26,140 nt of DNA, taken from positions 880 to 27,019 of the forward strand of contig DGXY01000136.1 of assembly GCA_002396885.1 (NCBI GenBank). Reading direction: 5' to 3'. The stretch comes from Akkermansiaceae bacterium UBA5020 (lineage in GTDB: Bacteria; Verrucomicrobiota; Verrucomicrobiia; Verrucomicrobiales; DEV007). Under the pieces are notes generated by a model. That model saw nothing but the letters and a program-made list of their open reading frames with translations, was not told the DNA's origin and searched no databases. A program made the position numbers and the translations under genes. Shown here in pieces: positions 1 through 7,014 of the stretch. The stretch's first letter is position 1. Each line of letters begins with the position of its first letter.

Positions 1-168
1 GAAAAAGTAGAAGCGGCGTCCCGCCGCTTGCAGCCTTGGTGGGATAAACGAGCAAAAGGTGACCATCCCGTTTGGCAGAAGGAATCCTTCGATCATCTCG
101 TTCGATCACCCGAATCGCTCTACCGTTTCGAACGCTACATCCGTGACCATCGGGAATGGGAAGAATAG
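1..168 (+). CDS. REP-associated tyrosine transposase (RAYT), C-terminal fragment cut by the window edge
   Basis: Frame 1 is open from the first base to a TAG at 166-168 and gives 55 residues. It carries a segment very like the C-terminal part of IS200-like (Y1_Tnp) REP-associated transposases: PWWDKRAKGDHPVWQKE, then SFDHLVRS, then RFERYIRDH. In this family that block follows the HUH and catalytic Tyr region, which would lie outside the window to the left. RAYTs are single-copy, domesticated transposases that act on short palindromic REP sequences. Matching palindromes lie here at 11-29, inside the open frame, and at 198-214, just downstream. I cannot tell whether the gene is intact upstream; the palindrome inside the frame may mean a REP has inserted into or extended it. 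The family call rests on motif recognition. Confidence 0.72.
   Translation, partial: EKVEAASRRLQPWWDKRAKGDHPVWQKESFDHLVRSPESLYRFERYIRDHREWEE
11..29. repeat. REP-like palindrome, copy 1
   Basis: An 8-bp perfect stem, AAGCGGCG (11-18) with CGCCGCTT (22-29), surrounds a 3-nt loop. The 19 nt at 10-28 recur exactly, inverted, at 198-216. It lies within the open frame of the RAYT fragment, where it encodes part of EAASRRLQ. Short GC-rich palindromes in inverted pairs beside a RAYT gene are the expected REP arrangement. Confidence 0.7.
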
Positions 169-184
169 AAGCGGAAGACCGCTT
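169..184. repeat. Short palindrome directly after the RAYT stop codon
   Basis: AAGCGG (169-174), loop aaga, CCGCTT (179-184). It begins immediately after the RAYT stop codon and shares the AAGCGG/CCGCTT outer stem with both longer palindromes, so it may be a shortened REP variant or the transcript-end hairpin of the transposase gene. Confidence 0.5.
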
Positions 185-197
185 GCTGGACGAAAAG

Positions 198-214
198 AGC
201 GGCGGGACGCCGCT
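198..214. repeat. REP-like palindrome, copy 2 (inverted)
   Basis: AGCGGCG (198-204), loop gga, CGCCGCT (208-214). On the minus strand, 198-216 is identical over 19 nt to 10-28. It lies between the RAYT stop and the stop of the convergent flavin reductase gene, where a REP could also act as a bidirectional mRNA-end structure. Confidence 0.7.
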
Positions 215-220
215 TCCACC

Positions 221-859
221 TCACCACACCCCGCCCGCCCGTTCGGTATCGATCCGGTAGTCCGAACATTTCCTGACAAAGAGCCCTTGCCCCAGCCGCT
301 CTGCCTCGTCGATCGCGCCGCCGGGATCCTGGGCGACCTCGCCGCGTTTGTTCCCGATGCCACGGACGATGCCGGCGAAGTCGGAATGGGTGTAGCGCGC
401 AAACTCCTGAATCTGATGAATAATCCCGAGCGAGGCGCCGGGATAGGTTTCCTCGGACGCGAGGACGAGCCCGATGCGTTTGCGGGTCATGCGCCGGATG
501 ACCTCGGCGGAGTCGGGATAACTTGCCGCGTAATAGCAGAAAGTGCGATCGAAGAAGGCCTTGGTCTGCGCGGAGACGCCATACCAGTAGACCGGTGTGC
601 AAAAGACGACACCGTCGGCGGGGAGGAAATCATCGAAGAACAAGTCGCGGAAACCGTCGTCGATCGAACACTCGCCGTTTTCACATCGGCAGGCGCGGCA
701 GTCGCGGAGGAAGTGGGTGATGTGATCGTCGAGATGACGGAGGGCGACCTCCGCACCGAAGGCTTCGGCACCGCGTTTCACGGCTTCGGCGAGGGTCGCG
801 GAGTTGCCGTTGCGGCGCGGACTGCCGACGAGAATGAGGAGTTTCGGGATTTGGGACAT
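221..859 (-). CDS. NAD(P)H-dependent FMN reductase, flavodoxin fold
   Basis: This 212-aa protein begins MSQIPKLLILVGSPRRNGNS. The GSPRRNGNS loop (about 12-20) is the FMN-phosphate-binding turn of NADPH-dependent FMN reductases and iron-sulfur flavoproteins. TPVYWYGVSAQTKAFFDR (about 88-105) is the second flavin-contact region of this family. A cysteine cluster, C54-x2-C57-x-C59-x4-C64, followed by DD, sits where iron-sulfur flavoproteins carry their compact cluster motif, though the spacing is one residue short, so iron-sulfur binding is uncertain. I placed the start at the ATG beginning MSQI because it directly precedes the first beta strand; the open frame continues upstream but runs antisense into the nitroreductase gene. 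It is transcribed divergently from the nitroreductase. The physiological substrate cannot be read from sequence; quinone or flavin reduction is a reasonable guess. Confidence 0.85.
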   Translation of the reverse strand: MSQIPKLLILVGSPRRNGNSATLAEAVKRGAEAFGAEVALRHLDDHITHFLRDCRACRCENGECSIDDGFRDLFFDDFLPADGVVFCTPVYWYGVSAQTKAFFDRTFCYYAASYPDSAEVIRRMTRKRIGLVLASEETYPGASLGIIHQIQEFARYTHSDFAGIVRGIGNKRGEVAQDPGGAIDEAERLGQGLFVRKCSDYRIDTERAGGVW

Positions 860-947
860 GCTGGCCGACAAAGGCAGCTTCCGTGCCATCGAGGATCCGG
901 GTAGACGAGTTTGCGTTTCCGTCGTATTGAGCGGCGCAACGAAAACG

Positions 948-1553
948 ATGAATACTCTCGAAGCCATCCACGCCCGCCGCGCCATCAAGCAATACGATCC
1001 CGAGCACCGTCTCACCGATGAGGAGGTGAAAACGCTCCTCGCGGCGGCGATGCAGGCTCCGACAGCTTTCAACATCCAGCACTGGCGTTTCATCCTCGTC
1101 ACCGACCCGGCTCTGCGCCGTGAGATCCGGGAGGTGGCGTGGGATCAGGCGCAGGTCACCGATGCCTCGTTGCTGCTGATTCTCTGCGCCGACCGGGATG
1201 CCTGGAAGAAAAATCCGAACCGATACTGGCGCGAGGCTCCCGAGGGAGTGCGCGATTTTCTCGTGCCCGCGATCGGCGCCTACTACGAGGGACGCGAGCA
1301 GACCCAACGCGACGAATGCATGCGCAGTTGTGGACTTGCCGGCATGGCCCTGATGCTGGCGGCGAAAGAACTCGGCTACGATTCCTGCCCGATGGACGGC
1401 TTCGATTTCGACGCGGTCGCGAAACTGATCGGACTGCCCGACGATCACCTCATCAGCTTCATGGTCGCGATCGGGAAGGGGACCCAGGCGGCCTTGCCGA
1501 AGCCGGGCCAGCTTCCCTATGAAGAAGTCGTGATCGAGAACCGCTTCGGTTGA
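948..1553 (+). CDS. Nitroreductase family protein
   Basis: This is a 201-aa single-domain FMN-dependent nitroreductase, the usual size for the family. The N-terminus LEAIHARRAIKQYDPEH contains the Arg-rich FMN-phosphate-binding motif. AAMQAPTAFNIQHWRFI (about 31-47) is the characteristic second flavin-contact segment, and GLAGMALMLAAKELGYDSCPMDGFD the third. Such enzymes use NAD(P)H to reduce nitro groups, quinones or enones in the cytoplasm as homodimers; the substrate is not evident here. I chose ATG 948 because homologues begin just before the RRAIKQY motif; the open frame extends upstream to 804 but overlaps the divergent reductase gene. The EboE-like gene follows after 52 nt on the same strand and may be co-transcribed. 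Confidence 0.87.
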   Translation: MNTLEAIHARRAIKQYDPEHRLTDEEVKTLLAAAMQAPTAFNIQHWRFILVTDPALRREIREVAWDQAQVTDASLLLILCADRDAWKKNPNRYWREAPEGVRDFLVPAIGAYYEGREQTQRDECMRSCGLAGMALMLAAKELGYDSCPMDGFDFDAVAKLIGLPDDHLISFMVAIGKGTQAALPKPGQLPYEEVVIENRFG

Positions 1554-1605
1554 TGGCACGTCTTTCCCTCCTTGCCACCGGCGCCGGAATGCGCTCCCTT
1601 CCGCG

Positions 1606-2793
1606 ATGCGTCTGAAGCACGGCATCCACCTCGGTTATTGCACGAACATCCATCGCGGGGAAACCTGGGATGAGACCTTCGCGGCTCTCCGCACCCACAC
1701 GGATGCGGTGCGTCGCCGCGTTGCACCGGACGAGCCTTATGGGATCGGTCTTCGCCTCGGGGCCGCCGCCGCCGCCGAGCTCTCGGCCAAGCCCGAAGAG
1801 CGGGATGCCTTCCGTCGCTGGCTCGATGAGACGAATTCCTATGTTTTCACGATCAATGGCTTTCCCTACGGTTCCTTCCACGGCACCCGGGTGAAAGAGC
1901 AGGTCTTTGCTCCCGATTGGTCGACCGCCGAACGCCTCGTCTACACCAATCAGCTTTTCGACCTCCTCGATGAAATCGCGCCCGCCGGGATGGAGGCGAG
2001 CGTGAGCACGCTACCCGGCTCGTTCAAGGAGTTCATCCGTCCGGAGACTTCCGCGGCCCAACTCGACGCGATCCGCCGCCATCTCCACTCCTGTGCCGAA
2101 CACATCGAGCGGATCCGTGAAAAGAGTGGACGGGATCTCCATCTCGGTCTCGAACCCGAGCCGCTTGGCCTCTTCGAGAACAGCGCGGAAACCGTCGCTT
2201 TTTTTGGATCCCTGGTCGAGGGGACTTCATCCGGCGAGCGCGAGCGGATCCTGCGAAACCTTGGGGTGAACTACGATACCTGCCACCTCGCGGTCGAGTT
2301 CGAAGAGCCGGTCGCCGCGATCGGAGCGATGCGGGGGGCGGGGATCCGGATCAGCAAGATCCATCTGAGTTCGGCGCTGACCCTGCGACCCACCGCGGCG
2401 GCGATCGCTCGGCTCCGGCAGTTCCAGGAAGGGGTCTATTTCCACCAGGTGCTCGTCGCTTCTGGAGGCACGGTCGTGCGGCGTTTCAAGGATCTGCCCG
2501 ACGCTCTTGCCTGGAATGAATCCTCGCCCGGCGAAGCCGGGGAAGAATGGCGCGTTCATTTCCATGTGCCACTGCACACCTGCCCCGAAGAGGGATTCGG
2601 GGATACGCGCGGCCACCTTTCCGATCTGCTCGCTCTCTACGCCGCCGATCCCGGCTGGTGCCGGCATTTTGAATTCGAGACCTACACCTGGGAGGTGCTG
2701 CCGCCGGAGCTCCGCGCCCGCGACGTCGTCGATCAACTTTCCGCCGAATATGGCTGGTGTCTTGCCGAATTTGCAAGGCACGGCCTCGTCTGA
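1606..2793 (+). CDS. eboE: EboE-like metabolite-traffic protein (xylose-isomerase-like TIM barrel)
   Basis: The 395-aa product starts RLKHGIHLGYCTNIHRGETW, closely matching the N-terminal signature of EboE (LxYCTNIHxGETW). Downstream are TINGFPYGSFHG (about 84-95), the acidic strand LHLGLEPEPLGLFEN (about 182-196), GVNYDTCHLAVEFEEP (about 222-237) and a His-rich segment VHFHVPLHTCPEEGFG near the C-terminus, all consistent with the metal-binding face of an AP endonuclease 2/xylose-isomerase-like barrel. In cyanobacteria, algae and some other bacteria eboE lies in the eboABCDEF cluster linked to export or trafficking of secondary-metabolite precursors, but its biochemical role is unknown. None of the other ebo genes (TatD-like, UbiA-like, dehydroquinate-synthase-like) is in this window. 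The 3' end lies 3 nt from the convergent receiver gene. Confidence 0.8.
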   Translation: MRLKHGIHLGYCTNIHRGETWDETFAALRTHTDAVRRRVAPDEPYGIGLRLGAAAAAELSAKPEERDAFRRWLDETNSYVFTINGFPYGSFHGTRVKEQVFAPDWSTAERLVYTNQLFDLLDEIAPAGMEASVSTLPGSFKEFIRPETSAAQLDAIRRHLHSCAEHIERIREKSGRDLHLGLEPEPLGLFENSAETVAFFGSLVEGTSSGERERILRNLGVNYDTCHLAVEFEEPVAAIGAMRGAGIRISKIHLSSALTLRPTAAAIARLRQFQEGVYFHQVLVASGGTVVRRFKDLPDALAWNESSPGEAGEEWRVHFHVPLHTCPEEGFGDTRGHLSDLLALYAADPGWCRHFEFETYTWEVLPPELRARDVVDQLSAEYGWCLAEFARHGLV

Positions 2794-2796
2794 GGC

Positions 2797-3429
2797 TCAA
2801 CCGGGAAGTGTCTCTTCGTCCGTCCGGCCTGGGAAGGAAAAAGGGCTTTTGAGATCGCCCGGACTTGCTTGGCGGGCCGGGAAGCCACCTCCGAACATCG
2901 TGGATGGGGGAGCCACCGGAGTCGCAGGGACAAAACCTCGTTCCCCACGTGGCCCTTTTTGATCAAAGTTCGGGGCTTCGTTGTGGGAGGCGATCGGGGA
3001 ATGGGGAAGCTGGCTCCGCAGGGCGTTCGAGGCGGAATCCGTCAACAGGTTTGAGGACTTGCTCGCGTGGAGTTGGCTCTCGATGATGGAAAGAAGCTCC
3101 TGCAACTTCACCGGCTTGGAGAGAACGAGACTCTCGATTCCACCGATGTTTGCCAAGGATTGAGCCTCGCGGGCAACTCCGGTCAGCAAAACCACGGGAA
3201 TGTAGCGGAGGGAAAGGTCGTTGCGGAGATCCGTGAGGACGCGTCCACCATCGCGCTCGGGCATCATGACGTCGAGAAGGATCAGGTCGGGCATGCAATG
3301 ACGCACCGTATTCACCGCGAGGAGAGGGTTGTTTTCGACAAAGGGCTCATAGCCGACTCTGTCCAATGCCTTGGTGAGCAAGGTCGTCATGGCAACGTTG
3401 TCGTCGATGATTAGGATGCGCGATTTCAT
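2797..3429 (-). CDS. CheY-like response regulator with a disordered C-terminal tail
   Basis: A 210-aa protein. Residues 1-122 form a canonical receiver domain: acidic pair D9/D10 in LIIDDN, phospho-acceptor D53 in LILLDVMMPERDGG, T83 in VVLLTG and K105 in LSKPVK. All residues needed for phosphorylation are present. No DNA-binding or enzymatic output domain follows. Residues 123-210 are instead a Ser/Pro/Gly/Asn-rich tail with no obvious secondary structure, such as SQLPHSPIASHNEAPNFDQ. The ATG at 3429 lies directly before the first beta strand. No kinase gene is adjacent; the nearest signalling partner is the histidine-phosphoacceptor protein starting at 4252, beyond the cupredoxin gene. Output is presumably by protein-protein contact. 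Confidence 0.88.
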   Translation of the reverse strand: MKSRILIIDDNVAMTTLLTKALDRVGYEPFVENNPLLAVNTVRHCMPDLILLDVMMPERDGGRVLTDLRNDLSLRYIPVVLLTGVAREAQSLANIGGIESLVLSKPVKLQELLSIIESQLHASKSSNLLTDSASNALRSQLPHSPIASHNEAPNFDQKGPRGERGFVPATPVAPPSTMFGGGFPARQASPGDLKSPFSFPGRTDEETLPG

Positions 3430-3530
3430 CTCAATAATAGCAAATATATGTGAAAAGTATGAAAAAACAAGTTAAAATCATAAAATTTATAGCTGTCTCA
3501 TCTTCCTCTGGAGCCGAGGTTTTGAGAACA

Positions 3531-3565
3531 AAAAACCCGGACCGCCAAGAGGCTGGACCGGGTTT
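3531..3565 (-). terminator. Rho-independent terminator of the cupredoxin gene
   Basis: On the minus strand the RNA would read AAACCCGG (3565-3558), an imperfectly paired middle, then CCGGGTTT (3540-3533) followed by further T residues. The extra inner pairing GCC/GGC around a short loop lengthens the stem. It lies 30 nt after the cupredoxin stop, in the right orientation. This is the clearest intrinsic terminator in the window. Confidence 0.8.
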
Positions 3566-3595
3566 GCTGAGGAGGGCTTGGGGGAAACCGCGTGA

Positions 3596-4060
3596 TCAGG
3601 GAGCGACTTTCATCACCCCATTCATGATCGCCCAGTGGCCGGGGTAGGTGCAGAGGTAGGGGTAATCGCCCGCCTCGGTGGGAGCAGTAAACTCGATCAC
3701 GTCCTGCTCGCCTGCCTGGACAAGCTTCGTGTGGTGAAGGATTTCAGCCGAATCCGGAACGGCGTTCTTGGTGGTGAGGAAGGCAGGATCGGCCATGCCG
3801 GCGTTGGCGGCCATGCCGACGACATCCTTTTTACCCGGCTTCACGATGAGGAGATTGTGTGGCTGGCGGGTCACGCTGTCGGCGGGATTGATGAGAGTGA
3901 GCTTCACCTTTTGGCCCGGCTTGGCGGTGAATTCCTTCTTGTCATAGAGAAATTGGATCTTGTCGGCGGTGAGGGTGATCTCGAGAACGTCTTGAGCCCG
4001 AAGGCTGAAGGATCCGGCGAGGACGGTCGTGGCACAGAGGAGCTTGAGGATTTGTTTCAT
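3596..4060 (-). CDS. Secreted plastocyanin/azurin-like blue-copper protein
   Basis: The 154-aa precursor has a Sec signal peptide, MKQILKLLCATTVLAGSFSLRAQ, with likely cleavage near residue 22. The mature domain is a small cupredoxin. The type 1 copper ligands are visible: a His in RQPHNLLIV, and Cys, His and Met in the C-terminal loop YLCTYPGHWAIMNG. That C-x4-H-x3-M loop resembles auracyanin and azurin-like single-domain electron carriers. The protein should act in the periplasm, shuttling electrons to or from a membrane or periplasmic redox partner that is not encoded in this window. The ATG at 4060 was preferred over an upstream in-frame start because it begins directly with the n- and h-regions of the signal peptide. 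A strong terminator follows the gene, so it is probably monocistronic. Confidence 0.9.
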   Translation of the reverse strand: MKQILKLLCATTVLAGSFSLRAQDVLEITLTADKIQFLYDKKEFTAKPGQKVKLTLINPADSVTRQPHNLLIVKPGKKDVVGMAANAGMADPAFLTTKNAVPDSAEILHHTKLVQAGEQDVIEFTAPTEAGDYPYLCTYPGHWAIMNGVMKVAP

Positions 4061-4251
4061 GAGTAGGGTTGTAAAGAGGATCAGGACCCGGGACGAGTCC
4101 CTCATTTTAAAATACGGAGCGGGAGGCGCAATGGACGATTTTCAGGGTGGATTCAAAAACTTATAAAAATCACTTGGAATAATCTTTAAAAACAGTAAAT
4201 TTATGGAAATTTGATTATTTGCTGCTAATTCGCTTATTTAACCACCGAAGG
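4061..4251. promoter_or_regulatory. AT-rich divergent intergenic region
   Basis: These 191 nt separate the start of the cupredoxin gene (minus) from that of the pseudo-receiver gene (plus). The stretch from about 4150 to 4245 is markedly AT-rich compared with the GC-rich neighbourhood and should hold both promoters. TTGGAA at 4174-4179 with TAAATT at 4196-4201 is a possible weak promoter for the plus gene, but I cannot assign the elements with confidence. Confidence 0.35.
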
Positions 4252-5016
4252 ATGAAAAAGGTTTTGATTGTTGCAGGCGAACGCCAAACCGGGGAACGCT
4301 ACCAGCAGGCGCTGGGCCAGGATGGCTTCCAGACGGCCTTGGTGTGGAATCCCATTCAGATGGTGGAGTTTTGCCGTCAGCACACCCCTGATTTCATGGT
4401 GGTCGATCTCGATCTTGCCGAACTGGGGCTCTGGAGCGCCGTCAAGGCGGTCCGCGGCATTGGTTCTCTCGCGGATCTTCCCTTTTTTGGACTCGCCTCG
4501 ACCACCAACCAGCAGCTTACCGAGAGAGCGCGGGCTGCTGGGTTCCTTTCCGTTTACCCGACTCACGATAGCAGCCGCCAGTTCATCGAGGCACTGAGGC
4601 GCGAGATCGAGCGGAAAAACGCTCCGGCCGAGGCCGAGACCATGAACCTGGTGGGTCGCGATCCTTCCCTGAATCGTCTCCGCGAGTTGGCCCGCGAGAT
4701 CATCCAGACGGCGGCAAATCTCCGTCCCCGCGTTGGTGAATATGGGGAAGATGGTCCCGAACTCTTCGGTTACATCGAGAACTCCGGGATTGCCATCCGC
4801 AAGAAACTCAGTGGTGTGGCGGACTTCTCGCTGCATGACAAGGAGCTCCGCCACGATTTCCGCAACATGGTCGGATCGGTGACCGGTTTTGCCGAGCTCA
4901 TCCTGATGGAGTCCGGTCTTTCCCACGAATCCATCGAGGGTCTCACGCGTCTTCGGCGGAATTCGAAGGAGTTCGTCGACATTCTCGACACGCAGAAGGC
5001 CGAGGCGAACGCCTGA
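4252..5016 (+). CDS. Pseudo-receiver joined to a HisKA-like histidine phosphoacceptor domain, no ATPase domain
   Basis: The 254-aa protein has two parts. Residues 1-125 show a receiver-like fold (KKVLIVAGE, PDFMVVDLDL, ADLPFFGLAST), and D52 matches the phospho-acceptor position. The usual acidic pair is A8-G9-E10, and the conserved Lys is replaced (VYPTHD instead of SKP), so it is probably a non-switching pseudo-receiver. Residues 195-245 resemble a DHp/HisKA helix pair with the H-box LRHDFRNMVGSVTGFAELIL; H201 followed by D202 fits the phosphoacceptor pattern. The protein ends after this region, so it has no HATPase_c domain and cannot autophosphorylate in the usual way. It may act as a phosphotransfer or scaffold partner for a separate kinase. 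ATG 4252 immediately follows a GAAGG stretch and begins the first strand; the TTG at 4219 is less likely. Confidence 0.75.
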   Translation: MKKVLIVAGERQTGERYQQALGQDGFQTALVWNPIQMVEFCRQHTPDFMVVDLDLAELGLWSAVKAVRGIGSLADLPFFGLASTTNQQLTERARAAGFLSVYPTHDSSRQFIEALRREIERKNAPAEAETMNLVGRDPSLNRLRELAREIIQTAANLRPRVGEYGEDGPELFGYIENSGIAIRKKLSGVADFSLHDKELRHDFRNMVGSVTGFAELILMESGLSHESIEGLTRLRRNSKEFVDILDTQKAEANA

Positions 5017-5104
5017 TCCGGGTGTCGCTGGAGCGCACCTCGTTGGTCCCGGGCTCTGACAAAACGCCCTTTTCCTTTCGATCTGGCGGCGCTAGGTTTG
5101 GCCT

Positions 5105-5995
5105 ATGAAGGTAGGCATCACCGGAGCGAGCGGTTTTCTCGGCTCCGCGATCATCGGAGAAGGCAAGCGCCGCGGCTGGACCGTGGTCGCTTTTTCGAGG
5201 AGTCCCACGAAGCAGGTCGAGGGAGCTGATGAGATGCGCTCGCTCACCGATCCCGGTGCGGTCGACCTGGGCGAGCTCGATGCCCTCATCCACCTTGCGG
5301 GTGAACCGATCTCGGCTCTCTGGACGAAAGACCGGAAACGGCGCATCCTCGAAAGCCGGGTCGATCTTACGAATGATCTCGTTGAAGCGATGGCGGGGAT
5401 GACCCGGGGCCGGTGTCCCGCTGTGTTTGTATCGGCCTCGGCCGTCGGCTATTACGGAAACCGGGCGGATGAGCCCATGGAAGAAGACGCTGATGTCGGT
5501 TTCGGATTTCTCGCCCGCGTTTGCCGCGACTGGGAGGCGGCCTCAGCCAAAGCGTGGAAGCTCGGCGTCCGGGTCGTTAACCCTCGCATCGGGATCGTCC
5601 TCGGCCGCGACGGATTTCTGAAGCGGCTGCGCCCGATCTTTCGCCTCTGCCTCGGTGGACGTCTCGGTCCGGGACGGCAGTGGATGTCGTGGATCCACGT
5701 CGACGATCTCGCCCGCCTCCTCGTCGAATGCGTCGAGAATCCTTCGATCCGGGGCGCCGTCAACGCCGTCGCCCCGAATCCGGTCACCAATCGCGAGTTC
5801 ACCGCTGTTTACGCCCGGGTCCTCGGGCGCAAAGCGTGGTTCCCGGTCCCCTCTTTTCTGCTCAAGCTCCTCCCCGGCGGCATGGGGCGTCTCTTCCTCG
5901 ACGGACAGCGGGTCAAGCCTGCGGTGATGAAGGCCTTCGGGTTTACCTGGTGCCACGCCGACCTCGAATCGGCTCTCCGCGCCCTCGAAGCCTAA
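5105..5995 (+). CDS. TIGR01777 family NAD(P)-binding SDR epimerase-like protein (YfcH type)
   Basis: A 296-aa protein of the usual length for this family. The N-terminus KVGITGASGFLGSAI is the nucleotide-binding GxxGxxG loop of extended SDRs. LDALIHLAGEPIS and the repeated RV...R..RILESRV region, followed by VFVSASAVGYYGNR with the Tyr of the SDR active site, are diagnostic of the YfcH/SDR39U1 group. RIGIVLGRDGFLKRLRPIFRLCLGGRLGPGRQWMSWIHVDDL is the conserved central block, and the C-terminus holds the DUF1731-like segment around GQRVKPAVMKAFGF. The reaction is not established for the family. It starts 88 nt after the preceding gene. The HAD gene follows after 68 nt on the same strand. Confidence 0.9.
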   Translation: MKVGITGASGFLGSAIIGEGKRRGWTVVAFSRSPTKQVEGADEMRSLTDPGAVDLGELDALIHLAGEPISALWTKDRKRRILESRVDLTNDLVEAMAGMTRGRCPAVFVSASAVGYYGNRADEPMEEDADVGFGFLARVCRDWEAASAKAWKLGVRVVNPRIGIVLGRDGFLKRLRPIFRLCLGGRLGPGRQWMSWIHVDDLARLLVECVENPSIRGAVNAVAPNPVTNREFTAVYARVLGRKAWFPVPSFLLKLLPGGMGRLFLDGQRVKPAVMKAFGFTWCHADLESALRALEA

Positions 5996-6063
5996 GATAG
6001 CGGTTTCCACATCGGCCCGGGGCGCTTACCTTGCCGACCGGATAACGGAACCTTTCCCGAACC

Positions 6064-6942
6064 ATGGCCGCCCCGCAGAATATCATCGGCATCGTCTACG
6101 ACTACGATCAGACCCTCAGCCCCACCTACATGCAGGATGAGGTGCTCTTTCCGAAATTCGGCATCAATCCCGCCGAGTTTTGGAAACGTTGCAGGGTCCT
6201 CGTCGAAGAGCAGGGCTTCGAGAGCGAACTCGCCTACCTGAAAGCGATGATCGACTATCTCGAGATGGATGGACCAAGCAACGCCGATCTCGAGGAGCTG
6301 GGGAAGGGGCTACAGTTCTTCCCGGGCCTGCCGGAGATGTTCGGCGAGCTCGACGGCATCCTCAGCGACGAGCAGCGCGCCATGGGGGTGAAGATCGAGC
6401 ACTACATCGTCTCGAGCGGGATCAAGGCGCTCATCCAGGGCAGCCGCCTGCGATCCTACATCAAGGAGATCTTCGGATGCGAGTTCGCCGAGAACAGCGC
6501 CGGTCGCATCTCCTTTCCGCGCCGCGTCATCTCGCACACGGCGAAGACGCAGTATCTCTTCCGCATCAACAAGGGCATGCTCGATCCCTCCGAGGATGTG
6601 AACGACCACATGCCCGATCAACTCCGTCCGATCCCGTTCCCGAACATGATCTATCTCGGCGACGGGCCCACCGACGTGCCCTGTTTCACGGTGATGAAAC
6701 GTTTCGGCGGACAAAGCATCGCCGTCTACAATCCGAACGACAAGACGCGCATCAGCTTTCGCAAGGCTTTCCAGCTCTCCGGTGTGGCTGGTCGTATCAA
6801 ACACATCGCTCCCGCCGATTATCGTCCCGGCAGCCACCTCCGCCTCATCCTCGAGGAGACCATCCTCGAGATCGCGGGCCGCATCGTCGAGACGCGGCGT
6901 CGCGAGATCATGGACAACACCGTGGCGGCACCGACGCATTGA
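6064..6942 (+). CDS. HAD superfamily phosphatase
   Basis: A 292-aa protein with the four HAD motifs. Motif I is D13-Y-D15-Q-T (VYDYDQTLS), giving nucleophile D13 and general acid D15. Motif II is S117/S118 in HYIVSSGIKALIQGS, motif III is probably K161 in SHTAKTQYLF, and motif IV is D200 and D204 in IYLGDGPTDVPCF. The helical segment between motifs I and II (about 25-95) fits a C1-type cap as in the phosphoserine phosphatase-like branch. The enzyme should hydrolyse a phosphate monoester with Mg2+ in the cytoplasm; the substrate is unknown. The stop codon runs into the GC-rich hairpin beginning at 6942. Confidence 0.88.
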   Translation: MAAPQNIIGIVYDYDQTLSPTYMQDEVLFPKFGINPAEFWKRCRVLVEEQGFESELAYLKAMIDYLEMDGPSNADLEELGKGLQFFPGLPEMFGELDGILSDEQRAMGVKIEHYIVSSGIKALIQGSRLRSYIKEIFGCEFAENSAGRISFPRRVISHTAKTQYLFRINKGMLDPSEDVNDHMPDQLRPIPFPNMIYLGDGPTDVPCFTVMKRFGGQSIAVYNPNDKTRISFRKAFQLSGVAGRIKHIAPADYRPGSHLRLILEETILEIAGRIVETRRREIMDNTVAAPTH

Positions 6943-7004
6943 GCGGCCTGCGGCCGCTGTAAAAGGTGGGCAGGTAAAAGGTAAAAGGTCTTTTCCGGAA
7001 AAGA
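6942..7004. repeat. Intergenic repeat block: GC hairpin, GTAAAAGGT copies and a 16-bp palindrome
   Basis: Three elements fill the gap between the convergent HAD and aroD genes. First, AGCGGCC (6942-6948), loop tgc, GGCCGCT (6952-6958). Second, three copies of GTAAAAGGT at 6959-6967, 6974-6982 and 6981-6989, the last two overlapping. Third, the perfect palindrome TCTTTTCCGGAAAAGA at 6989-7004. The first hairpin may end both transcripts; the others look like interspersed repeat debris. Confidence 0.65.
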
Positions 7005-7014
7005 TGCCAGGAAA

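Noticed and set aside
59..904. A 281-codon plus-strand frame
   Set aside because: It is antisense to the FMN reductase gene, shows no recognisable domain, and exists because high-GC coding sequence leaves few stop codons on the other strand.
1606..2793. A complete ebo gene cluster
   Set aside because: Only the EboE-like gene is present; no TatD-like, UbiA-like or dehydroquinate-synthase-like gene lies nearby in the window.
3450..3647. A small plus-strand frame of 65 codons
   Set aside because: It runs through the cupredoxin terminator and into the antisense of that gene; composition and position argue against a real gene.
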